A stretch of 64,000 bases of DNA from Diospyros lotus (Eukaryota > Streptophyta > Magnoliopsida > Ericales > Ebenaceae), in contig NC_068350.1 of the NCBI RefSeq assembly GCF_014633365.1, forward strand, positions 6,836,501 to 6,900,500. The letters are read 5' to 3'. The notes under the pieces are model-generated. The model searched no databases. It was not told the DNA's origin and was given only the letters and a program-made list of their open reading frames with translations. Every line of letters starts with the position of its first letter. Position 1 is the first letter of the stretch. The translations under genes were made by a program, and so were the position numbers. This document shows positions 55,920 to 64,000 of the stretch, piece after piece.

Positions 55920-56626
55920 TGATGAGAATCATAGAGGGCCGACTAACAATGATGTAATCGGACAAGTCAACCTCGTCAACCATGTCAGAATTTGATGATT
56001 GACAAAATTTGCGCATAAAAAGGAATGGCTATTGATTGATTGTTGATTGCAAGATTTGGGCGCATGATTGATTGATTGATTAATTAATTAATTGACAAGA
56101 TTTGAGAGCATAAAAAAAAATGGATGATTGATTGATTGAAAAGATCTGGGAATTTAAAAGGAATGATTGATTGATTGACCAGATCTAGTTATTTATTTAT
56201 TTTCTATATAATTTAGGATTTTTATTAATTTTCATGTAGAATTAGGATTTAATTATTTGCCTATTTAAAGGCTTTTCTATTGTAAATATTAGACAGAAAT
56301 TATTATGAATTTTTGAATTTGAGAGATTTATCTTTTTTATCTTGTTCTTCAATGAACAAAATTTCGAACTTATCAATGGAGTGATTCCTTTGTAGCGTTC
56401 AAAACCTGAACTTATCAAAGATTTGGGCAGTCTTTGTGGCGTTCAACAATTCTTGATTCTTGCTTCCGTATAATCAACGGGTCTAGATTTTAATATAGTC
56501 TAGGTTCTTGGTTCGTGAATTAACGGGTCGGGAATTCTCTGTCTTCTATCCGATTTTGGCTTTTCTGAGGTTCATTTCAATCTTTTGTGAATTCCTTTGA
56601 TCTAGTCCCATCGCGAGTTCACATCA
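55920..56626 (+). repeat. 3' LTR of the mini element
   Basis: 707 bp, clearly homologous to the 5' copy with several substitutions and small indels, for example in the TGATTGATT blocks. Confidence 0.88.
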
Positions 56627-57650
56627 CAATGTCATCAATATAAACAAGGATGACAACATGTCCAGAGGAACTATGATAATAGCTAGAATAAGGAGTACTC
56701 AGCATAAGATTACGAGAAATCATAAGTCAAGATAACAGTAGAAAATTTGACAAATCATTACCAAGAAGTCTGCTTCAATCCATAAAGGAATTTTTGTAGT
56801 CGAAAAACAAGATTCTCCTCCTTAAGCCAATAACCAAGAGGTAATGTCATATATGCATCTTCGTCTAGGTCACTATCCAAAAGAGCATTATGAACATCTT
56901 AGTTGATGCAGTAGCCAATCATTGATGGTAGCTAAGGAAAATAAGATGCGAAGAGTAACCGTCCTAGCAACTAGTGCAAAGGTGTCATGAAAGTCAATGT
57001 CTTCCACTTGGGTCTGGCCTTTAGTAACAAGATGGGTTTCATGGCGTTCAATATATGTCCATCAGCATGGAAGATAATTTCTCCAAAAAACTTCTTAGGC
57101 GAGTGTAATACTCGCAATGGAAATAGAGTTTTGCTTGTTGGTAAAAATAGCCCTCCAAATCTCAAAAATACGACTGATATTTTGAGAAAAACGATCTTCC
57201 AAAATGGTCCATATCTCATGAGCATTTTGGATCGAGAGGAGACTTGGAGCAATAGTCGGGATGATGGAATTGATTAACCAAGACCGCACCATGCTGTTGG
57301 CATGCGACCAATATGAAAGGTTTGGAGAATTGGGCTCTGGTTTGGGTAAGGTTTCGCTGATAAAGCCTAATTTATTTTCGGCTTCAAAGTGCGTCAAGCA
57401 AATTGTGAGACAAGGGGTGTTGTGGGCTGGTCTGAAGAATGAAGGAAGAAGGGAGAAAACTGATCCATTGTTGTAATGGAGGAAGAGCCATCAATGGCTG
57501 TGGAGCCTTCTGATGCGGAAGCCGTAGCAAATGGGAAGAACAATGTCAGGAAGGTCAAGGCTCTGATACCACGACAAAGACAAAAGATGATTTTGATAAA
57601 ATTGATACAAAAATATATACACCGTTGATGAGACGTGTGCGCTACGCCAA

Positions 57651-59148
57651 TGGACTCAACAATGTTGGAGAGTCCTTTTCTGTCCACCAGCGGCTAGGCC
57701 TTGAAAGGTTGCAGTGTGATGTGTCATGTGAGTGCTGTTGGGACCAAACATCAACAGCCAATCCCAAGGGCCAAGGCTGGCTGGAATGGAATGGCCTATT
57801 TTCTATATATATGTATTTTCCCTGTATTAATTAAAATTATAAACAAATATTTCAAGTTTCTGGAGTCAGATCTCAATACATTTCCTCTTTTAACTCTAAA
57901 AATAGGCATCAAGTAAATACTTAATCAATCTACTCTTTATGTTTTTATTTAATATTCTCATCTCGAACATTTTTTCAGTATATTCCTTTAAGTAGCGTTT
58001 GTTAAGATCAATAAAATAAGATTGTATCAAGATAAAATTAGAATATTTTTCGAATCAAAATATAAAATTTTTAAAAATTTTATTAAATTATTTGTTAAAT
58101 TTTTTTAAATACATTAAGAAAAATATGTATCATTTTTTCTTATCTGTAAGGTTCAATATAAATTTATTTAGAGAGGAGAGAGATAAATGTATCTAAACAA
58201 TTCTAGATAAGAAGTCACGTGACTTCTTTTCTTGACTTGTTTTTTAAGGATTGACAGATAAATTTAATAAATATAATAAAAAATACTTTTATTTAAAATA
58301 TTCTTTACATCTCATTTTTTTTTACTCATATCTTAGTGGAAAAGAGCTCGATAACAATTCTTATCTAGTGTGTGTCCAAAATTCAAGTTCTAATTTCGGA
58401 TTTCTTAAATCTATGGTAAAGTTTTTTTTTCTCATTATTGAAAAAATATATAAAATAATTTAAGAAGAGAAAAAGAAAATTGCATAAAAATACTTTCTTT
58501 CTTTTTCTCGTCTTGCATATAAAACAAGTGTCCCATATACGGGACGTCTTTACAACCTTTTTAATCTAAATTTAAATTTAACGTGATTCAATAAATTATT
58601 TATATTTATGGACGGAGAATAAAAAAAAATCATAATGTGAGTAATGGGTTAAAAAAATAGACGATCTCCTTCTTAACTTTATAACACTAATACATTTAAA
58701 CTCACAATTTCACTGATATTAACCACTTAAATTGCATCTTGGGATTAAAAACAAAATAAATTTAAAAGACAACCATTAAGGGGGAAAAAAAAACCCTTTT
58801 TAATTTATTCATTGAGACAGAACCATTACTGGCACTGCTAAAAACTTTTGGAAGGATGCCGGACTTTTTTGGCTTCAGTCCCATGAAACCATATTTGCTT
58901 CAAACTTGATTGTACTGTAAAATCACAAGCAGCATTGATTGATAGAAACTGACCTTTGCTTTTGTTTCAGGGCCAAAAGATTCTGTTGCTTCGTCATTCA
59001 TGCTTGCTTGTGATCTCAATTCAATGAAGCAATTATAGTGTTCCCATTATTGATGAGTGGGGATAAAAGAGCTCCCAAGTAACGACTTAGGTGAGTAGTC
59101 AATCAGAGCCCATAATGACACCCCTCTTCCACAAGGTGCTTCCACGAG
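57651..59148. other. A/T-rich intergenic DNA
   Basis: Positions about 58000-58310 share text (TTTGTTAAATTT, AAGTCACGTGACTTCTT, GACAGATAAATTTA) with 50690-50790, suggesting an old MITE family. No gene recognised. Confidence 0.4.
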
Positions 59149-59830
59149 GTGCCAATGCTCTCTATCTCTCTTCTCTCTCGCTCTATCTCTCACCCACCTG
59201 CCAAACATAGATGGAGATCAAGAAAGGATGATTCCCCACTGATGAAAAGAATCCTATCTATCAAAGACCCACTTTGCAGCTCTGAGGGATCGGTGGCAGT
59301 TGCTATTTGGCTTCTCTCTAGCTGGGAATTTGAGGACACTTTATGTTTATCCAAGGCCTATGACTTTTTTAAGCCAATTGGGATCAAGATGATATGTTTG
59401 GGGGACGTTTGGAACTTGACGATAACGCCTAAGCATGCTTTTGTGTTATGGCTTAGTGTCAAATCGAAGCTGCGGACGAAGGATAAATTGCACTTTCTAG
59501 ATATCAATAGAAGTTGTGGCTTGTGTGGCACCTGTGAGGAGATGCACCAACACGTCTTCTTTCACTGTCCAGTGAGCTCTCAGACCTGGGGGCAGATTAG
59601 AGCTTGGCTAGGCATGCAGAGGTCTATGTCATCAATTACTAGTGCCTTGAAATGGCTTAAAAAGAAGGCTTGTGGGACATCTTAGCTGTTTAAAGTGAAA
59701 AAAATTGAGCTTGCGTGTGTTGTGTACTATATATGAACACTTAGGAATCGTCACATTTTTTTTAGGCCAAAGACCAATGATGGATAGCATCATCAATAGG
59801 GTTAAAACACATATATATGAGATTATTTTC
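59149..59830 (+). pseudogene. 5'-truncated LINE: reverse-transcriptase zinc-binding tail
   Basis: The frame shows FVLWLSVKSKLRTKDKL, CGLCGTCEEMHQHVFFHC and TWGQIRAWLG, the zf-RVT domain that ends plant L1-type LINE ORF2, with Cys/His spacing preserved. A stop at 59683-59685 and a frame change follow, then VYYIWTLRN. All upstream LINE domains are absent, as expected from 5' truncation. No poly(A) tract or TSD could be fixed. Confidence 0.8.
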
Positions 59831-60833
59831 AATTTATATCCTATTGTTTTATCTCATTTTGAGGCTCTTGCCATGGATCTTTAATTTTGGTCCATTTTTA
59901 TTGTCCATCATGAATATGCCCCACATATTTGTATATTCTATTTTAGTCGATGCACATATTTACCTTTTGGTAAAAAAATTTGTTATAAAAGGAGATCAAA
60001 AGGTATTTCTTAATTAAGACTGCAGGTAGGTATTTTGATATGCAACAGAATGTGAGGAGGGAGGGGAGGGGAGGGGAGGGGAGGGTGCAATATGATGAAG
60101 GGGGAAAGTATTTAAGAGGTTGAAGGATGGAGTTGATTTAAAAACAACCACCGTTGGGTAGAAGGCTGCACATTTAATGGTGCCGTTTGAGTTTCTCGAG
60201 AAAAATTGTCAGCATTTAAGAGGGAAAAGTGGGTGACCACATGAGGAAGAAGAGGTGGTCCACCTGGAGGGGGAAATTGTATTTTGAACTCTGATGATGA
60301 TGATCAAGAAAGAAATAAAGAAAATAATGGTCAGGCTGAGCGAAAAAATTAAATGTCAGAGGATCCAATCCATATTATGTGTGATTGTTGTATTAATCAA
60401 ATCACAAATTAAAACCAACTGAGTTTAGGCTCATAGTTTATTACTTAGGTGGGCTCGAATTTAGACAGACGGATGATTCAGCCGCAGCCGCAGCCGCAGC
60501 CGCAGCCAGGTTGATGATATAAACGGATTCCTATCGCAACAGTAGCCTCAGCCTCAACTGCTCTTTGACGGGGGGGAACACAAGACAACTGAGCAAATAG
60601 AAATGGCCGTGAAATTAATGCAAATGCAAGCCTTTTTCATCTTTCAGTGTACGGCTCAGAGATTCCCCCCTCGCCCCCGGCCTCGTACATCCCCAGACCC
60701 AGATGTGAAGCAAAAATTATAAATAAATAAAACCCAAACAAAAAGAATTAATAATAATAATAATAATAAATATACATACATTTCTTCTTCAAAATCAATA
60801 AGAGTTCATTTTAATTACCCAATTTTTCCTAAA
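59831..60833. other. Downstream region of the Ser/Arg-rich gene
   Basis: Contains (GGGGA)n at about 60054-60086, (GCAGCC)n at 60481-60507 and (TAA)n near 60749-60770. No other gene recognised. Confidence 0.5.
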
Positions 60834-61784
60834 TCACAATGAACTATGATTGGAGAAACCCAACCTCTTCTCCCTCCAGAGACCGGCCGCCGGATCCAGC
60901 CTCTCTCCCGTGCTCGCCGGCTCCGACTTGCACCTCGTGAGAATCACCGGCCGAGTAGCGCCGCCTCCTCCCGCTGTGTCGGGTTCTTCAACCCCATTTT
61001 GAGTTCCTTGGGCTGTTCCCATGGCTTCTGAACCCTCCAATTCTCCGCGAATTCCCGAGTTTCCTTCCCTTTCTCGTTCCATGTCAGTTTCCGTGGCCGA
61101 ATCCCTGCAATTGGCTTCGCCCTCTGCTCTGTTTTCTATCTCGCCTTCCTCTGTTCCTGACGCCGACAAAGGAGAGCCCCAAAATCGGCAGGCCAGCGAC
61201 GAAGATCTGTACGGAGCGGATCTGCATCTCGTCAGCAGCAAAGCGTTCTTCGGCGGCGAACTGGAAGCCGCCGCCGGAGGCGGAGATGAGGGCGAGGACG
61301 GAGACGGAGACGGAAGCTCTGTTGGTTCTACTTTCGCCTCTGCTTCTGCTTCGTCTTCTTCTTCTTCTTCTTCTTCATCTTCGTCTTTCCCGTTCTGAGC
61401 TCTTCGGCAATGTCCGAAGCGGAAAAACCGGCCGCATTTGGGCCAACCCGACGGGCAGAAGGAACAGTGCCGGACCCTCTTCGAAAAATGGCGCCGAAAC
61501 AGAGCCTTCCGGAGCCAGGAACACGAGCAGCGGACTCTGGCCGGAGCACGGCCGGATGATTTGGAAGATCGCCGGACTCGGACCTGGCCAATGCAGGTGA
61601 CCTTGGGCGAAGAGGGTTCTTGGGTCTCGTTGACGGCGTTCTTCTTGCGGACGAACATTGGGCTGGAACGAGACCTTCCTTTGCTTCGGCTTCCGGGGTT
61701 GGTTCTGAGAAACCTCATCAACAATGGCGGCGGAAACTTGTCCGTTCGGCTGGGACTGGACATGGGTTTGGTGGGAAACTTCAT
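60834..61784 (-). CDS. Ser/Arg/Glu-rich plant protein, 316 residues, intronless
   Basis: A single open frame. The start MKFPTKPMSSPSRTDKFPPP at 61784 is preferred over a Met 36 codons upstream because conserved-looking text begins there (FLRTNPGSRSKGRSRSSPMF, SPKVTCIGQVRVRR). A Cys/Arg-rich segment (residues about 80-130), an acidic run of Glu/Asp (about 135-150) and Ser/Pro-rich blocks follow. Two related motifs occur: LLTRCRSAPYRSSS and VILTRCKSEPASTGERLDP. I recall such motifs from an uncharacterised plant family, some members annotated as syringolide-induced; function is unknown. No signal peptide or membrane segment. The repeated RC[RK]S[AE]P motifs could be phosphorylation sites (inference). 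Confidence 0.8.
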   Translation of the reverse strand: MKFPTKPMSSPSRTDKFPPPLLMRFLRTNPGSRSKGRSRSSPMFVRKKNAVNETQEPSSPKVTCIGQVRVRRSSKSSGRAPARVRCSCSWLRKALFRRHFSKRVRHCSFCPSGWPKCGRFFRFGHCRRAQNGKDEDEEEEEEEDEAEAEAKVEPTELPSPSPSSPSSPPPAAASSSPPKNALLLTRCRSAPYRSSSLACRFWGSPLSASGTEEGEIENRAEGEANCRDSATETDMEREREGNSGIRGELEGSEAMGTAQGTQNGVEEPDTAGGGGATRPVILTRCKSEPASTGERLDPAAGLWREKRLGFSNHSSL

Positions 61785-62114
61785 GTTTCCTCTGCCGTCT
61801 CTCAGTGAAGTGAATTTGTCTGGGGTTTGTTTGTGGAGTGAGGTTGAGAAGACTTTGGCCACTACCATACTAAGAAGTAGCCACATCCCCACGGCCCATG
61901 CCTTTGCGATTTCCTTTCTTCATCTCCCCTTCTTCGTTTTCTTTTGTTTACTGATATAATAATTTTTAACTTTTATTTTTTTTTTATCGTTGCACGTACG
62001 GCTGTTGCTGATGTTGACCGCCAGATTTACCCTTTTTTATTATTTTACTTATATTTAAATAAAATAGTTATACTTGGGTCTAAAAACCATAAAATTAGAT
62101 AATGCTATAACTAT
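61785..62114. other. Upstream region of the Ser/Arg-rich gene
   Basis: No gene. A T-rich run lies at about 61976-61990. It ends in the left TSD of the SINE. Confidence 0.4.
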
Positions 62115-62369
62115 GCCCGCATAGGCAGCTTAGCTGGTCACAGCTAGGGGCACAAAGTGCCTCCAAGATAAAGTTTGAGATAAGGATCAAGGATCGAGTC
62201 TCGCCAGTGACAATGTAGGAGCAATATCTCAAAATGAGAAGGGCTCCTTTGCGCAGTGAGCACTGATCTCGTCACTGTGCCCAACTGAATCACCATGATT
62301 AACCCCATTACATTCTGTCGGGTCGGGTGTAGGGGCGTTTGGGGTGAGCAATTCACCTTTTGGGACAAA
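62115..62369 (+). mobile_element. tRNA-derived SINE, 255 bp, perfect 16-bp TSD
   Basis: Flanked by the identical direct repeat ATAATGCTATAACTAT at 62099-62114 and 62370-62385. The head contains an A-box-like GCAGCTTAGCTGGTCAC and a B-box-like GGATCGAGTCTC about 55 bases later, the internal promoter layout of tRNA-derived SINEs. The 3' end reads CACCTTTTGGGACAAA. The TSD length is typical for LINE-mobilised insertions. The frame on the minus strand inside it is not a gene. Confidence 0.9.
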
Positions 62370-64000
62370 ATAATGCTATAACTATTCCATGGACTACATA
62401 ATATATCATAAATGATAAAAATACATTTTGCCTCTTAACACCTCGTGCCATCTCAATGTCTTAAGTAAAAGATATTTTAGTCATATGTCTCATTTCACTA
62501 TGTCGCCTCATCGCTTCATTTTATCACATTAGATAAGAAATATTTTATTTATATTATATAACTCATTGTATAATCCATGACATACTAAAAATATTTTTTC
62601 ATAAAATTTATCTAACACAAATAAAATTAAATAAGACATCGTGACGACCCCTCTCCACACCTCATGTATGTCGCATCTAGCGACATGAGCAACAAATTAT
62701 TGTCTTTTAAATATTTTTTTATTATAATTAAAACTTAATAACTTCTTCATTTTTTTAAAATAATTTTTTTACTATCATAAAAACTTAATAATTTCTTAAT
62801 TTCTAGATAGGAGTAAGTAATTAGTTAATAACAATAATAATTTATAATTACAAGTTAGTATTAGAACAGAGAGAGAATGTGGAAGCAGAAAATGAATGGT
62901 TTTGGCTTTGGATGGGATTGGGCACTTCTACTTCTGCAGTGATGATGTGATCGGTCTCTTCATCATGATATGATGGACGGCTGACACATCAACACCTAAA
63001 CCAACTGATTCTCATTATTTTATTCTATTCTATGCAGCCATTTTAAAATTAATCATTTTCCTTTCAATTTAATTTTTCTAGAAGCTTTTTTTTTAATTTA
63101 TAATTTTTATTTTCATGAACTACAACAAATTTAAATTATATTTTTATTCTGAAATTAAGAATTAACATTTAAAATAAATAAACTAACTTTTAATATTCCC
63201 TCTGTCTGTGCATTGCTTGCTGCTATATATATTGGATAAATCAATTGTCAAGACCTATGACTAATAAGAAGCCCTATGAGTGTTGAGACACCATGGGAGC
63301 AAAGGCAACAAGTACCCAAGAAATCACTACCAACCAACTATAATACCTAAAGTAGATGAAGGGGCATAGTTCAGTAATGAGGTTACATTTGTAATATGAC
63401 AATGTTTCAACTTTCATTGTTGTGATTCTCTAATTTAGGTTCTCTATTGAAATGTTGAAGTTGAGTAGGAGGAGTCTATGTTGTCGTTTTCCCGTTTTCA
63501 AAACGTTTTCGAAACGTTTCTTATTTCTGTTTCAAACCTTATTTATGTCTATTTTTTTAAAAAAACGTTCGTTTCCACGTTTCCGTTTCCTATCGAAAAC
63601 GTTTCTTATTTTCGTTTTCGTGCAACATAGATAAGAGCGTGCTAGCGTCACCCAAAAAAATAAAATAAAAAATAAAAATATTTTAGAAATGCATAAAAAC
63701 TTTGCTTTTATTTTTAAGAATAATTCCCACCCCCCCCCCCCCCCAAAAAAAAAAAAAAAGCAAATAAGTGTGTATTTTCAAAATAATAATAAATGAAAAC
63801 AAACTCAACCAAATGGAACCTTAACAATTGATTGGGTTTGACTAGCCTAAAATTGTGAATTTAAACTCCATTAATTTATATCCTATTATTATTTCATTGC
63901 TTAAATGTAGTCAATGCCATATAATCTATAAATTTAAATAAAAGAATTAACAATACTAGCAAATAGCCTTTAACAAAAGATTAAGGGTAAAATACACCTT
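62370..64000. other. A/T-rich intergenic DNA
   Basis: No gene recognised. Contains a C15-A15 homopolymer block at 63730-63759 and the small inverted element listed next. Confidence 0.4.
63476..63630. mobile_element. Small inverted-repeat element, about 155 bp
   Basis: The ends are CTATGTTG and its inverse CAACATAG, and the interior is rich in inverted AAACGTTTTC/GAAACG motifs. No TSD was found; it could be a decayed hAT-type MITE. Confidence 0.4.

Larger units (their letters stand above)
54793..56626 (+). mobile_element. Non-autonomous mini LTR retrotransposon, 1,834 bp
   Basis: Two LTRs (54793-55503 and 55920-56626) start TGATGAGAATCAT and end GTTCACATCA. Only 416 bp lie between. The internal part has primer site TGGTATCAGAGCTTTGG at 55506-55522 and a purine tract GAAGAGAGAGGGAA before the 3' LTR, but no gag or pol beyond a short tail-like frame (FGDVTICEIAYKLILP) that resembles gypsy pol ends. 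Flanks CTATG (54788-54792) and CAATG (56627-56631) are a 5-bp TSD with one change. Removing it restores the Copia YIDD region on the minus strand. It must have moved using proteins from another element. Confidence 0.88.
53720..57650 (-). pseudogene. Decayed antisense Copia with gag-RT deletion
   Basis: Read on the minus strand: primer site complement (TGGTATCAGAGCC at about 57571-57559), gag (NKLGFISETLPKPEP, WLINSIIP, EIWTILEDRFSQ; 57397-57100), then directly RT (QVEDIDFHDTFAPVAR at about 57005; LVYIDDI at about 56645), and beyond the inserted element LKYFIGIEVAHS and RNase H text (about 54700-54150). Protease and integrase are missing. LTR-like repeats with TTTTGATAAAATTG and ATACAAAAA-ATATAC occur near 57575-57620 and 53735-53790 but boundaries are unclear. 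Non-functional. Confidence 0.72.

Noticed and set aside
54900..56200. TGATTGATTGATT clusters as a CRISPR-like or satellite array
   Set aside because: They are short imperfect repeats inside the two LTRs of the mini element, without regular spacers.
61021..61959. Plus-strand ORFs up to 173 residues opposite the Ser/Arg-rich gene
   Set aside because: Mirror frames of the minus-strand gene, which has recognisable conserved motifs and an uninterrupted frame.

Overview
This window is nuclear DNA from a flowering plant, most likely a eudicot. It is AT-rich, its genes are spliced, and it is dominated by plant LTR retrotransposons primed by initiator-Met tRNA (repeated TGGTATCAGAGC sites). It also holds PIF/Harbinger, hAT, LINE, SINE and foldback elements. 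I cannot name the species. All calls rest on reading motifs, splice sites and target-site duplications (TSDs) by eye; no database search was run.

Layout. 1-4.3 kb: intergenic DNA with a 512-bp solo LTR and a foldback MITE. 4.3-13.1 kb: a 5'-truncated Ty3/gypsy element of Tat type (RT, RNase H, integrase, a 92-bp tandem repeat, an antisense ORF, 3' LTR); its integrase is split by a 2,254-bp solo LTR with a perfect 5-bp TSD. 13.8-18.1 kb: a PIF/Harbinger transposon with two intact spliced genes (Myb/SANT-like protein and DDE transposase), ending 74 bp before the next start codon. 18.15-38.5 kb: an S1FA gene whose 54-bp first coding exon is separated from its second by a 20,084-bp intron packed with Copia elements, all recognisable coding copies being in the sense orientation.

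39.7-49.2 kb (minus): a three-exon PLAC8-family gene of 245 codons, convergent with S1FA. Its first intron holds nested transposons (a LINE carrying an antisense solo LTR and a 1.5-kb hAT-type element with a perfect 8-bp TSD, plus a retroposed mRNA-like ORF). Its second intron holds a triplicated repeat. 50.8-51.7 kb: a large foldback element. 52.0-52.5 kb (minus): a three-exon gene for an 85-residue secreted peptide-like protein that I cannot name. 53.7-57.7 kb (minus): a decayed Copia element interrupted exactly in its YIDD active-site motif by a short non-autonomous LTR element with no coding capacity. 59.1-59.8 kb: a 5'-truncated LINE. 60.8-61.8 kb (minus): an intronless gene for a 316-residue Ser/Arg/Glu-rich plant protein, with a 255-bp SINE (perfect 16-bp TSD) in its upstream region.

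Four host genes are supported: S1FA, PLAC8, the secreted peptide and the Ser/Arg/Glu-rich protein. Most of the remaining DNA is transposon-derived. Nested insertions with readable TSDs give a partial relative history. I found no CRISPR array, operon, rRNA, canonical tRNA gene or evidence for a new defence-type system. The most unusual objects are the transposon-filled S1FA intron with an intact Harbinger element at its promoter, the peptide gene, and several chimeric or miniaturised retroelements.
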